The notes: generated by a model not told the origin, from the sequence alone. A stretch of DNA of 64,000 nt from Verrucomicrobium sp. BvORR106 (GCF_000739655.1 NZ_BATR01000096.1:94451-158450); one strand, 5' to 3'; counted from the first letter of the stretch, positions 52,561 through 62,700 are shown. A program made the numbers and translations.

Positions 52561-52678
52561 AGACAGAATTAACGGAATTAACAGAATTGGAATGACGCCC
52601 ACGATCTTGCGAACGTCCCTCGTGGCTCGCTGCTGTGGAAGCTTGAATCCAATTTCGTAAATGCTGTTAATTCTGTCT
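52561..52678. repeat. Inverted repeat, family C-like, between purC and purS
   Basis: Two arms of 31 bases (52561-52591 and 52648-52678): the left begins AGACAGAATTAACGGAATTA, and the right ends GCTGTTAATTCTGTCT. They are related to the GACAGGATTAAC repeats but T-for-C changed. In RNA it could fold into a long hairpin within the purine transcript. Confidence 0.7.
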
Positions 52679-52719
52679 AAAAAATCTCCCCATTTCCTGT
52701 CCCTCCCTCCCGCTTTTTC

Positions 52720-53172
52720 ATGACCAAGACCTACGAAATCACCGGCAAGTTTGAGAGCGAGGGCAATGCCCAGTCGCTGCTCTACGCTCCGCCAGCCCAT
52801 CCGCTCACCTTCCGTCGGACCACGCGGTACCTCTTTGAGTATGATGGCAGTGAGGCGGCGCTGGATGCCTTTGTGCAGAAGGTGCTGGTGGACCCCATCA
52901 GCCAGGAATACCACAACGACGGGCTGCCTCTCTGGGACAACACCACCTTCATTCTCGACTACGGGATGAAGGGCGGCGCTCTGGACCTGGAGAAGGAGAC
53001 GATCCTCAACTACTACCGCAAACTCGCGGCACCCGGGTTCGAGCTCAAGAAACTCACGCTCAAGACCCGCATCTACGTGTTCGGTGAAGGCGCGGACTCC
53101 TCCGTGTTCGTTCGCGACATCGTGAACCCGGCCATCCACACCTGGGAAGTCGTCCTGAAGACGGCGGCTTGA
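52720..53172 (+). CDS. purS: PurS-like subunit of phosphoribosylformylglycinamidine synthase
   Basis: 150 residues, about twice a usual PurS. The GSEAALDAFVQKVLVDPISQ stretch and the repeated alpha-beta ferredoxin-like strands match PurS-type N-terminal domains of FGAM synthase, and the gene lies between purC and purL. PurS bridges the PurL synthase and PurQ glutaminase subunits. The extra C-terminal half (YVFGEGADSSVFVRDIVNPA) may represent a second copy of the fold. Call based partly on gene order. Confidence 0.72.
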   Translation: MTKTYEITGKFESEGNAQSLLYAPPAHPLTFRRTTRYLFEYDGSEAALDAFVQKVLVDPISQEYHNDGLPLWDNTTFILDYGMKGGALDLEKETILNYYRKLAAPGFELKKLTLKTRIYVFGEGADSSVFVRDIVNPAIHTWEVVLKTAA

Positions 53173-53196
53173 TCTTTATTTCCTCCTCCCTTTCAC

Positions 53197-55632
53197 ATGC
53201 CCGACCCCACTCCCAAAGCTGTTTACCGACACGTTCCCATCTCCGGGTTGTCGGGTGATGAATTGCTCGCTCTCAGCCAGCGCTCCAAGCTCTCGCTTTC
53301 CCGCGAGGACATGCTGGCCGTGCAGGCGATCTTCAAATCGGAAAACCGCGAGCCCACTGATGTCGAGCTGGAAGTCATCGCCCAGACTTGGAGCGAGCAC
53401 TGCAAGCACCGCATCTTCGGCTCCCGCATTGAGCACACCGTTGACGGCGAGTCAGAGGTGGTGGACGGCCTCTTCAAGACCTACATCAAGCAGGTCACCG
53501 AGCGTATCATCGCCAAGAAGCCCGACTTCGTGCTCAGCGCCTTTACGGACAACGCAGGCTTTGTGAAGCTGGATGACGAGCTGGCCGTGTGCCTGAAGGT
53601 GGAGACGCACAACCACCCCAGCGCGATCGAACCGTATGCCGGTGCCAACACGGGCCTGGGCGGCGTGATCCGCGACATCTTGGGAGCAGGGAAGGGGGCC
53701 AAGCCCGTCGCTTCGCTCGACGTGTTCTGCTTCGGTCCGCCGGACACCCAGCAGGAGGACATCCTGGCCAAAGACGTGATCCACCCCCTCGGCGTCATGC
53801 GTGGCGTGGTGCGCGGCGTCCGTGACTACGGCAACCGCATGGGCATCCCCACCACCAGCGGGGCCATCCAGTTTGACGACACTTACATTTACAATCCCCT
53901 GGTGTTCTGCGGCACCATGGGTGTGATCCCGATCAAGGACATCCAGAAGGAAGTGAAGCCCGGGCACGTGCTCATCGCCGCAGGCGGTCGCACTGGCCGC
54001 GACGGCCTGAAGGGGGCGACGTTCTCCAGCGTGTCCCTCACCACCGCCAGCCACGAGGAAGACCAGACGGCGGTGCAGATCGGCAACCCGATTGAAGAGA
54101 AGAAGGTCGCTGACTTCATCCTCGCTGCCCGCGCCAAGGGCTTGATCCAGTTTGTCACCGACTGCGGTGCCGGCGGCTTCAGCAGCGCGGCGGGCGAAAT
54201 GCTCAGTGAGACCGGCGGCGAAGTGTGGCTGGAAAACGCCCCGCTCAAGGCTCCCGATCTGGAAAGCTGGCAGGTCTTCATCAGCGAGTCCCAGGAGCGT
54301 ATGGTCATCGCCATCGAGGAGAAGGACCTCCCGGAGATGCAGAAGCTCGCCGACATCTACGAGACCGAGCTCTGCGTGCTGGCCAAGTCCGACGGCACCG
54401 GCATTCTCAAGGTGAAGCACCATGGCGAAATGGTGTGTGAGCTCGATTGCCGCAAGCTGCACGAGGCACCCCGCCGCCACTTCAAGACGGAGTGGCAGAA
54501 CGTGGATGCTGATGAAGAAGGCTGCTACATCTCCTTTGAAGATCCCGAGGCGGGCAATGAGATGCTCAAGGCGGTGCTTTCAGACTTCGCCATCGTCTCC
54601 CGCGAGCCCATCATCCGCGAGTACGACCACGAGGTGCAGGGGAATACTTTCCTGAAACCCCTGGCCGGTGCCACCGGTGATGCCCCGCAAGACGGCTCCG
54701 TCATCCGTGTGGATGGCAGCAACCAGCTCGTGGCCTTGGGCCTCTCCCTTCTGCCGGAACTGGGCAAGACCCACCCGCACCTCATGGGCCGCGCCTGTGT
54801 GGATGAGTGCCTTCGCCAGCTTGTGGCCATGGGTGCAAACCCGGACCGCATCGCCATTCTGGACAACTTCTGCCTGGGCAACCCCGACGACGCCTATGAA
54901 CTGGGTGCGCTCGTGGAGACGACCAAGGGCATGGCCCAGTCCGCCGAGATCTACGGTGCTCCGTTTGTCTCCGGGAAGGACTCCTTCTACAACTACTTCA
55001 AGACCGACGAAGGCCCGATCTCCATCCCGTGCACCCTGCTCGTCAGCGGCTTCGGGGTGGTGGAGGACGCCTCGCACGTGGTGGGCTCCAGCATCCGCAA
55101 GACGGGCAGCAAGCTCTTCCTTCTCGGCCAGTTGGCCAGCGGTCTCGCCGGCAGTGTCTTCGCCCGCATGGTCATGCAGGGCTCCGAAGATCCTGAAGAA
55201 GACGGTCTCGTCTTCCCGAATGCGCCGGAGTTCGATGAGCAGGCTTCTTTCGCCTCCTACAAGCAGTACAACGAACTGGTGAAGAAGGGCGCAGTGCTCT
55301 CTGCTCACGACATCAGCGAAGGCGGCCTGGCTGTCACGCTGGCAGAGATGGCCTTCTCCGGGAAGGCCGGCATCAAGGTCAATCTGGGTGACATCCCCAC
55401 CACCGTGGAGCTTCAGCCTGCTGAGTACCTCTTTGGCGAAACGCCGGCCTGCATTGTCTTCGAGGTGGCCCCTGAGCACGCCGCCCTTGCCGAGTCCCTC
55501 GGCTTCACCGCCATCGGTGAAACCACCGCTGACGGCCAGCTCGTCATCATCGATGACGAAAACACCTTCATCAACGCCTCCATTTCCGAACTCAAACCGC
55601 TATGGCAAAACGGCCTCACGCCCTACTACTGA
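53197..55632 (+). CDS. purL: Phosphoribosylformylglycinamidine synthase, synthetase subunit
   Basis: 811 residues, the small PurL type lacking the glutaminase domain. It converts FGAR, ATP and ammonia to FGAM. VIAQTWSEHCKHRIF and VETHNHPSAIEPYAGANTGL carry the ATP/Mg motifs; GGRTGRDGLKGATFSS and DCGAGGFSSAAGEML belong to the AIRS-like halves; FVSGKDSFYNYF and SAHDISEGGLAVTLAEMAF are in the second half. It works with PurS and PurQ encoded on either side. Its last 31 bases overlap purQ. Confidence 0.96.
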   Translation: MPDPTPKAVYRHVPISGLSGDELLALSQRSKLSLSREDMLAVQAIFKSENREPTDVELEVIAQTWSEHCKHRIFGSRIEHTVDGESEVVDGLFKTYIKQVTERIIAKKPDFVLSAFTDNAGFVKLDDELAVCLKVETHNHPSAIEPYAGANTGLGGVIRDILGAGKGAKPVASLDVFCFGPPDTQQEDILAKDVIHPLGVMRGVVRGVRDYGNRMGIPTTSGAIQFDDTYIYNPLVFCGTMGVIPIKDIQKEVKPGHVLIAAGGRTGRDGLKGATFSSVSLTTASHEEDQTAVQIGNPIEEKKVADFILAARAKGLIQFVTDCGAGGFSSAAGEMLSETGGEVWLENAPLKAPDLESWQVFISESQERMVIAIEEKDLPEMQKLADIYETELCVLAKSDGTGILKVKHHGEMVCELDCRKLHEAPRRHFKTEWQNVDADEEGCYISFEDPEAGNEMLKAVLSDFAIVSREPIIREYDHEVQGNTFLKPLAGATGDAPQDGSVIRVDGSNQLVALGLSLLPELGKTHPHLMGRACVDECLRQLVAMGANPDRIAILDNFCLGNPDDAYELGALVETTKGMAQSAEIYGAPFVSGKDSFYNYFKTDEGPISIPCTLLVSGFGVVEDASHVVGSSIRKTGSKLFLLGQLASGLAGSVFARMVMQGSEDPEEDGLVFPNAPEFDEQASFASYKQYNELVKKGAVLSAHDISEGGLAVTLAEMAFSGKAGIKVNLGDIPTTVELQPAEYLFGETPACIVFEVAPEHAALAESLGFTAIGETTADGQLVIIDDENTFINASISELKPLWQNGLTPYY

Positions 55633-56312
55633 AATACCCCGGCACAAACTGTGACGCCGAGACCTCCCGCGCCCTTGAGGCGGTGGGTTTTGAGACTCAG
55701 GTGCTGCCCATCGCCCTCCTCGAATCCCATGCGCTGGACAACACCCAGCTCGTGGTGTTCTCCGGTGGCTTCAGCTACGGGGACTACGTGATGTCCGGCC
55801 GCTTTGCCAAGCTCAACACGTTGGCCAAGGTGGGCGACGGACTGCAGCAGTTCGTGTCCCGTGGCGGTCACGTGCTCGGCATCTGCAACGGCTTCCAGAT
55901 CCTCACGCAACTTCACCTCCTTCCGGAAGGCAGCCTCATTCACAACACCAGCGGTCGCTTCATCTGCCGCTGGGCGGGCCTGAAGAAGAACGCCGCCAGC
56001 CCGTATCTCCACGCGCTGCCGGATGAGTTCGAGCTTCCCGTGGCCCACGCGGAAGGCCGCTTCGTCGGCATCGATGACGCCGCCGGCCAGTACGTGCAGA
56101 ACGGCCGCGCCGCCCTGCTCTACACCAGCGACGTGAACGGCAGCAGCCAGCAGATCGCCGGTCTTCAGGATGAGACGGGTCGCGTCTTCGGCCTCATGCC
56201 GCACCCCGAGCGCTTCACCGCGAAACAGCATCACTATGATCCAGACTGGAACGGCGATGCCGACCACGGCTGGGGATACTACATGTTCAAGAGCGTCCGC
56301 GAGGCGGTGTAG
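55602..56312 (+). CDS. purQ: Phosphoribosylformylglycinamidine synthase, glutaminase subunit
   Basis: 236 residues. Class-I glutamine amidotransferase that hydrolyses glutamine and channels ammonia to PurL. Motifs: YPGTNCDAETSRALEAVGF, VFSGGFSYGDYVMSGRFAKL, HVLGICNGFQIL with catalytic Cys95, and LMPHPERF with the catalytic His. The start lies inside purL, 31 bases before its stop, which suggests coupled synthesis of the subunits. The last gene of the pur operon; a strong terminator follows. Confidence 0.96.
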   Translation: MAKRPHALLLKYPGTNCDAETSRALEAVGFETQVLPIALLESHALDNTQLVVFSGGFSYGDYVMSGRFAKLNTLAKVGDGLQQFVSRGGHVLGICNGFQILTQLHLLPEGSLIHNTSGRFICRWAGLKKNAASPYLHALPDEFELPVAHAEGRFVGIDDAAGQYVQNGRAALLYTSDVNGSSQQIAGLQDETGRVFGLMPHPERFTAKQHHYDPDWNGDADHGWGYYMFKSVREAV

Positions 56313-56355
56313 GAGTAGCGATTTTTGAATTTGGATCGGGATGACTGATCCGGGA

Positions 56356-56389
56356 GCGCGGGCCGCAGAGATGCGGTCCGCGCTTTTTT
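56356..56389 (+). terminator. Rho-independent terminator of the pur operon
   Basis: A 12-bp stem GCGCGGGCCGCA with TGCGGTCCGCGC (one G-T pair), GAGA tetraloop, then six T. It starts 44 bases after purQ. Confidence 0.9.
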
Positions 56390-56504
56390 GGTAGGGGCTG
56401 TCGGCGGAGGGCGGAACAGGGCAACTTTGTTTGTTGCACGCGGTATTGTGAGCGCGCTATCATTCGGTGGTTCCGATTCACTCCCCAATACCTTCCCGCG
56501 GCAT

Positions 56505-56669
56505 ATGCTTGAATGGTTCACTGACACCCTCGGACGGCAACGACTGGTGTACGGCCTCGTCGGCCTCGGCATCAACGTGGGCCTTCTCTACTTTGTCGGC
56601 CTCATCTGGTTCTGGCTGTGGGCGGTCGCCATTGTCCTGCTGCTGTCGTCCATGTTCGGGGAATGGTAG
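56505..56669 (+). CDS. Small membrane protein, 54 residues
   Basis: From ATG 56505: a short polar N-terminus (LEWFTDTLGRQRLVYGLVG) then two hydrophobic stretches (INVGLLYFVGLIWFW and AVAIVLLLSSMF). Likely one or two membrane spans. The upstream extension to 56388 crosses the pur terminator area and is not credible. No family recognised; small size keeps confidence moderate. Confidence 0.5.
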   Translation: MLEWFTDTLGRQRLVYGLVGLGINVGLLYFVGLIWFWLWAVAIVLLLSSMFGEW

Positions 56670-56703
56670 AGGAGAGAAGTGAGATCACTAATGAGGCGCT
56701 GAC

Positions 56704-56964
56704 ATGTCTGAAGCACTGATCAAATGCCCTGTCTGTGGCGATCTCCTCGTGGAGGTGGAAGCCGCGCTCAACCGGACTTGGGGGAACGTTCTGGCGACCT
56801 CGTTCGGGAGTTCACAGTTGCAGATCCGATTGGAGGGCAAAGATTGGATGCCCTTCATGATTGCCGACCGAAGCGCCAAGGGGCTCTATTGTACAAAGTG
56901 CGGTAGCCTGAAGATTGCACCTTCCATTGAAGAGCACCGGACGGCCTTGGGGTTGGAGCCGTGA
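56704..56964 (+). CDS. Small zinc-ribbon-like protein
   Basis: 86 residues from ATG 56704. Two CxxC knuckles, CPVCG near residue 8 and CTKCG near 63, could bind one zinc. Between them: EVEAALNRTWGNVLATSFGS and IRLEGKDWMPFMIADRS. Similar stand-alone zinc ribbons often have no known function. It starts 34 bases after the small membrane protein gene and may be cotranscribed with it. Confidence 0.6.
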   Translation: MSEALIKCPVCGDLLVEVEAALNRTWGNVLATSFGSSQLQIRLEGKDWMPFMIADRSAKGLYCTKCGSLKIAPSIEEHRTALGLEP

Positions 56965-57258
56965 GGGGACAACCTAGGCCGCGAAACTGGCTTGGTGTTG
57001 GACAAGCGTGATGGGGCGCTTCCAGTTCACAATGAAGTGTCTCAATGACAGCGAGATTTCCGGCTGGCTGCTCGACAATGCAGTTCGAACTAGAGGAAAC
57101 AACCGTTGTGTGAGGCGCTGAGTTGGACGCGGTGATTCCAGTGTTTTCCAGTGAAGAGGGTTGGAAAGCTTTTTGGGAGGGCGACGATGTGCTCCCGAGT
57201 TCGAGATGGTTGTCTTGTCTGCAGGCGAGTGATCGGGGTGTCTGATCGCCACATAGCC

Positions 57259-57413
57259 GGCGAAAGCGGCGTCGAGCCGCACGCACTCCAAGACGCTGCC
57301 GCGCCTCAACGGGTGCCATAGCACAATCTTCATCCACTCCTGATATGTGTATTCTTATTGCTCATAACCGCGCGAAGCGTCTTGGAGTACGGTGGCTTGA
57401 CACCGTTTTCGCC
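57259..57413. repeat. Palindromic element family B, copy B5
   Basis: 155 bp: left GGCGAAAGCGGCGTCGAGCC with CACTCCAAGACGCT, right AGCGTCTTGGAGTACGG with TTGACACCGTTTTCGCC. It lies in the gap 56965-57537, whose remainder shows no convincing gene. Its interior (TTCATCCACTCCTGATATGT) is shared with the partial copy B6 at about 58200-58317. Confidence 0.82.
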
Positions 57414-57537
57414 TGCCCATGCAGCTTGTGCCTAATCTTGGCCCTTCCGCCAGATGGTAGGTGAGATTTTCAACTTTCGGCGCTCAATCTTGCCAACTTC
57501 CAGCGTCGGTGAGAAGCTTCCCCAGGTTTCACCCAGC

Positions 57538-58134
57538 ATGTACCTCATTCGAACCAAGGAGCCTCCCGGCGGGTTATACATGAAGACCTCGGTCGGGCTT
57601 GCTATGATCGCGTTTGCGACGGACGATCTTGCCTGTCGCTACCTAAAGGCGATTCAGATGGAGGCTGAGTACGTGTCGATGTCCCCAGACGAGGTGATTC
57701 TATCCGAGCTGGATGACTTGGGGGACGGGCAAAAGATCTTGATGTTCCCTTCGGTGGAGGTGGTTAGAGAGTATCTTCGAGATCGTGAGAGCTTTCCCTC
57801 CCAAGACTATGTCATCAGGTGGAAGAGACCTACGTCTCCCTGTCCGGAGATGATCGAGGGTGCCACGGTGGTGCTGGCGGCCTCCATCAAGAGCTCAGAT
57901 GATCCCCGATTTGCGTTTTCACGACTAGTCGGAGGGAGGGCCGTGATGGCAAGATTCCGCGGTCTTGCCATTGCTCGGGACGACCTTTGTACAACAGAAG
58001 ACAGGGTGCTTCTATTCGCTTGTGACGCAGGATGGAATGCCGTGAATCGATGGAATCTTCTGACGATTGATGCCATGGTTGAGGGGGCTCGATCCTTCGG
58101 CGTCGATTTATCGGACTGGCGTCCGGTCGCGTAG
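57538..58134 (+). CDS. Hypothetical protein between two family B elements
   Basis: 198 residues from ATG 57538 (an in-frame ATG at 57454 is the alternative). Segments VGLAMIAFATDDLACRYLKA, PDEVILSELDDLGDGQKILM and LLFACDAGWNAVNRWNLLTI; mixed alpha/beta composition and no signal or membrane segment. B5 lies on the left and the partial copy B6 on the right in the same orientation. No family recognised. Confidence 0.55.
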   Translation: MYLIRTKEPPGGLYMKTSVGLAMIAFATDDLACRYLKAIQMEAEYVSMSPDEVILSELDDLGDGQKILMFPSVEVVREYLRDRESFPSQDYVIRWKRPTSPCPEMIEGATVVLAASIKSSDDPRFAFSRLVGGRAVMARFRGLAIARDDLCTTEDRVLLFACDAGWNAVNRWNLLTIDAMVEGARSFGVDLSDWRPVA

Positions 58135-58199
58135 GATTCCCTCGATGGATTGTTCAGAGGGTGTCGATTGATGATCGATGGGGGCGGATGTAATGGAAG

Positions 58200-58317
58200 G
58201 TGCCGCGTCATGCTGCGGGCTATGTCATAGTCTCCATCCACTCCTGAGGTGTGCTTTCTCACCAGCCTCAACTGCGCGAAGCGTCTTGGAGTACGGTGGC
58301 TTGACACCGTTTTCGCC
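58200..58317. repeat. Palindromic element family B, partial copy B6
   Basis: Keeps the interior and the right arm (AGCGTCTTGGAGTACGG, TTGACACCGTTTTCGCC) but lacks the left terminal repeat. The interior TCCATCCACTCCTGAGGTGT is shared with B5. Confidence 0.7.
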
Positions 58318-58378
58318 TGCCAACAGCGCTGGCTTCTCCTCTATCGCTCCATCAGCCGATCAGTCTGCCGCTGCCGAA

Positions 58379-58771
58379 TCAATCCCCTGGAAACCATTCC
58401 GTGTGCTGGTCTCCCTGACGTCCATAATATGTCACGCGCCGTCCAAGCAGGAACGCATGGTATCCAGCCACACCTGCGTTCATTGCCCGGGTGGTAAAGT
58501 CTCGGTAGTGCTGGTTCTTTTGCTGGCTGTCGCGGATGTTGGCGACGAGTGAGGCCGCATCAAAATCGTGCGCCACGGGTGGCAATGACTCGTAGGAAAT
58601 CGTGGTCATCACCGCGGCACCCACCCCATCATGGAAGGTTGTCGTCAGAGCGAGGTAGTCCACATGGTAGCTTTCCACTCCCGCCTCGATCAATTGCGCA
58701 ACAATTTGCGGAAAAGGCGTGCCGCCGGCGAGAGTCGCCCGATGGGCCTGCGTGATCAGATCGGCGTTCAT
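58379..58771 (-). CDS. DUF1398 (YbcV-like) family protein
   Basis: 130 residues from ATG 58771, preceded by AGGAGGAAGG nine bases upstream, one of the best ribosome sites in the window (an upstream in-frame TTG is less likely). The pattern FPQIVAQLIEAGVESYHVDY, the following FHDGVG and the ending TYYGRQGDQHTEWFPG match the small DUF1398 family of E. coli YbcV. Function unknown; cytoplasmic. Confidence 0.72.
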   Translation of the reverse strand: MNADLITQAHRATLAGGTPFPQIVAQLIEAGVESYHVDYLALTTTFHDGVGAAVMTTISYESLPPVAHDFDAASLVANIRDSQQKNQHYRDFTTRAMNAGVAGYHAFLLGRRVTYYGRQGDQHTEWFPGD

Positions 58772-58789
58772 ACAGTGCAACCTTCCTCC

Positions 58790-59209
58790 TCACGGGTCCA
58801 CCTGCAACGGCACCATCACGGTTCCTTTGCTGACCAGCGGCATCGCAATGGCCAGCAGCACCAGCACCAAGTAGATCAGAGACAGAGCGGGCCCGATGAA
58901 ACAAAGGAAGGCGTGAACAAGACGATCCGACTCATGTCCGGAATCTGGGTCCCGCAGAGACCGAATCCCTGCGATGGCCATGGCCACGGCAAAAGCGGTT
59001 GCGCAGATCGCCGGTGCATTTGAGCCGGACTGATTTGTCACCAGGATTTGGGTGAGCGCGGGCATGGGGCGGCCGCCGTGGTAGGCCACAAACCCCTGCG
59101 ACGCGACACGGGCAATGCCACCCGCCAGCAAGGTGGTGAGCGGCAGGCTCACGGCACTGAGCAAGATCATGGCGCTGAAGATCCAATGGCGGACGCGAGG
59201 GTTTTTCAT
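58790..59209 (-). CDS. Hypothetical membrane protein
   Basis: 139 residues with three hydrophobic stretches: IFSAMILLSAVSLPLTTLLA (about 10-29), APAICATAFAVAMAIAGI and FLCFIGPALSLIYLVLVLLA. Probably three membrane spans. It precedes the DUF1398 gene by 18 bases on the same strand, so the two may form a unit. No family recognised. Confidence 0.5.
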   Translation of the reverse strand: MKNPRVRHWIFSAMILLSAVSLPLTTLLAGGIARVASQGFVAYHGGRPMPALTQILVTNQSGSNAPAICATAFAVAMAIAGIRSLRDPDSGHESDRLVHAFLCFIGPALSLIYLVLVLLAIAMPLVSKGTVMVPLQVDP

Positions 59210-59702
59210 GTCGGCGACATCCTCTCCAATGAGCTCCCATCGGGCAAGTCCTATCGGGTGGGCATAGACATTGCGGAGGATGAGAGGATGGGCAGCAAAA
59301 CTCCGCCGTTCTCGCGCGGGATGATTCCGCTCGAGGCGCAGCTAGATGGGAATGAGACGCCGCTATTCCACGGTCTTGACAATAAAAAATGCAGCGATTA
59401 TAATTTCTCACGAGACTGACTCCGCGTCCTCCGGGCGTTCTCCATCAAAGAACTGCTGAGCACCAGGCGACATCCAACGCCACCTGAGAACCACCCGTTT
59501 TTTCATCACATTGGTCACCGCGTAGGATTTCCCCAAGGGAGTTGGGCACGGTCGAGATGGGAGTCTGCATGCACTGGGATTCAATCCCTCGGTGGCGTGG
59601 TCGCTCTCCATCGCCGATCTCCCGGTCTTTTCTGGGTACTGCTGCGGGGTGTCTTCGCACCTGCCTCGACGCGCTGCGTTCCTGGCTCATCCCGCCTGAG
59701 TC
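59210..59702. other. Intergenic region without a supported gene
   Basis: 493 bases between the divergent membrane-protein gene and the large receptor-like gene. A minus-strand frame at 59408-59506 (MKKRVVLRWRWMSPGAQQFF and 12 more residues) looks protein-like but is short and lacks a clear ribosome site. I see no RNA gene or hairpin of note. Promoters for both flanking genes must lie here. Confidence 0.5.
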
Positions 59703-62700
59703 ATGCCTCAAGAATCCAACCGCCTCTGGCTGATCGGCACCCAGATCTTCGCTATCATTGCCGTGCTTCTGGGCGTGGTGGGGCAGGAGACCCGGCTCCG
59801 CAGTTCCCGTCCGCCTTCTGCCAATGTCGTGGCGGAATCTGCGGGCAAGGCAGGGGACGGGTCCATTTCCAAGCGGCTTTGGGAGGATCCTTTGGAGGGG
59901 CTGTCCGAAGAAGAACCTGGGAAGCAGGAGACTGCCGAATCAGAGCAATCCGCTGCTGCTCCTGATACCAAGATCGCTGTACCGACCGCTCCAAGTATTC
60001 CCACCCCAGAAGTACCCCCTCATGGGCACGAGCCCTCACCCGCGGCGACCGCTTCCCGTGGGGATGCCGGACAGCGAATGAGCACGCTGATCCTTACCGT
60101 TGCGATCGACGGTGACCCTTCTCCTGAGGCTAAGGAGGTGCGTCTGCGCAGCCGCTACGCCCTCTCGTCCGCCCTCTCGGCCGCCGGGTACTGGTCCAAA
60201 ACGCAAAGGATGCAGAGCTTCGTCCTGTTGGCGGAGAAGCGTGGAGAAGCATCCGATGCTGCCCAGCGTCGTGCGCAGGGAGAAGTCATTGGGCGGTCGG
60301 AACGTTTTGAGTTTCTTGGTACAGGGAGCCCTCGCGGGGAGGGCGCTACCCGGCGCGCTGACCGGACCATCAAGTCGGCCCATGTCGTCTGGATCAACAA
60401 ATCCAAAATCCCTGCCGACAAGGTCCCACCATCCCGGATCAAAGAATCCTTGGAGGCCGCCTTCTGCAGCGAAGGTCATGTGCACTCCGATCTGCCAGGA
60501 GACCTGCGCCGCGTCTTTTTTCACCTGGGGGACAGTGACGACTATGTGGACTTTGCCTACAGTCCCACTTCCGTATGGCGGAACAAGGATGAGCTGTCCG
60601 ACGCGTTTGAGACCCATTTCCTGCGAGCCACCATTCCGGATGAGGCCGCCCGGCAGTTTGCCCGCCGGCTCTACGGCAGTACAGAGGATCCGGGCTACTG
60701 GTTGAGACTTTGGCGGCCCACCCTGAGCGATGCGGATACTGCCAAGGCGACCGTGAATGAACTCTGTCTGCGTGTGCCCCGGCTCAAAGCGGAGCGCCGG
60801 GAGGGCGAGCCCCGCCCACGGGTGGTCATCCTCATCGAGTCCGACACGCTTTACAGCCGCGCGATCACTGAGGAATTGCAGAAGCTCTTTGCCTTCAAGA
60901 AAGTGGATCTGGAGTGCCGCACCTACCTGCGCGGGCTGGATGGCAGCCAGGCGGACCAGAGACGCAATGTCGATCAAGGTAGTGCCGCAAGCAGCGGAGG
61001 GCCTCGGTATGAGGCGCCCACCTTTGCCATCAGTGAACCTGCCCAGGGCACTTCCCAGCTGGACTACCTGAGGCTCATGGCCCAGCACCTGGCCCGGGAG
61101 GAATCGGAACCTGGCAAGCCCAAGATCGCCGCTGTGGGCGTGCTGGGCAGTGATCGATGGGACAAGATGCTGGTGCTTCAGGCGGTGCGGCCGGAGCTGC
61201 CCTCGGCCGTCTTCTTCACCACGGATCTGGACAGCCTCTATTTCCAGAGGGACTTCCAGACCTTCACTCGCAATCTCGTGGTGGCCAGTGCCGCCGGACT
61301 GGTGCCCAGGGTACCTGCTGGGATGCCGGAAATTACCTGGCGGCTCCCACCATTGCGCGACTGCTACCAGACCATCTTGGTGGAGCAGACCTGGAACGCC
61401 CTGCGTGGGTCCCGCACAGAGCATCCGTTGGACACGGTGGACCGCTCCGCCCGTGTTTACGAAATCGCGGCGGGTCAGGAGGTGGAGCAGCAGCCTTCCC
61501 CCGGCGACTTGCCGTTCCTGCGCTGGCTCAATGACACCATGGCTGCGTGGTCGCGCGAACTCTATTTCCTCGCTACCTTTGTGGGGCTCGGCCTGTTGGG
61601 CTGCATCATGGTCGTGGAGCGGCAGCGCCGAAGGCTGCTGGAGAAGGCGGAGCAGGAAGGCGGGGGCGATCTCCCCAACAACGGCGACACCTCATCTGCA
61701 CCAGTCCCGCGGAGGAAGAGGGGAGAGCGTGCCCCCTCTGCGCCGGCGAGCCGGAAGGAGTGGTGCTTGAAGCTGGTGGATGAATTGCTCAACAACACCC
61801 GCCTGCCCTCCCTGGCGAACGCCGTGCTGGTCACCGTGAAAGTATTAGGAATCACGAGCTTGGTGTTGCTTCTTGCCGCCTTCCTCTTTGACTGGAATCT
61901 TGGCCTGGAAGATGTCGCCTGGGCTTCTGGTACCAGTATCTGGCCCAGCATCCTCATTCGACTGGTGGCTTTCATGTTGGCCATCAGCCTGCTCAAGACG
62001 GCCTTGAGAGACCAGGAGACCCGCCGAAGGGAGCTTGATGCTGCTCTGGAGAAACATTTGGAGAAGGCCTACGATAAGGTGGATGTGCCCATCGCCATCA
62101 GTTGCTGGGAGCTGCTCCGCCAGTCCGTGGGGCTGTCTCCCTATCGGGTGCCCTCCAACTTGCCCGAGGGGGACCCCCCGCGGTCCATGAAGAAGATCTT
62201 CCTGCTGGTGCGGTCCCAGCGCACCCGGCTCTGCCGTGTGGCCGTCTTCGCCGTGGTGTATCTGCTTCTCTGTGGCTGGCTCTTCGCGCGCTGGCCCACG
62301 TTTGTCCCGGCCCGCGGAGACTTTGCCTTCGTAGTGGAGCGATTCATCCTTCTACTGGGAGTGGCGATGTACATCGTGCATTTGGTGTTTTGCATCGATC
62401 TCCATCTCTCGGCTCTGCACCTCATCCGGGCGCTGAAGAAGCTAGCCCGGCGTGATCGCAGTCCGGACTTTCCTCCCACCCTGAACTGGGCGCGCATTCT
62501 CGCCATCGTGGCAGACTTCACCTCCTCCGTGGGACGCACGCTGCTTTATCCCCTGATGGTGCTGCTGCTCATGATCGTCTCCCGCTTCCGCATCTTCGAC
62601 AACTGGTCCATGCATCCCAGTCTCATGATCACCTTCGGCCTGGGAGCGGTGTCGCTGCTCGGCATCTCGCTCGTGCTCGTCTTCGCCGCCCGGGAACTGC

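Noticed and set aside
53452..54480. 342-codon frame antisense to purL
   Set aside because: High-GC shadow frame; purL motifs are intact on the plus strand over the same region.
59408..59611. Minus-strand frame ending QFFDGERPEDAESVS
   Set aside because: Looks somewhat protein-like but is short, lacks a ribosome site, and I cannot tie it to any family; kept only as a note in the intergenic entry.
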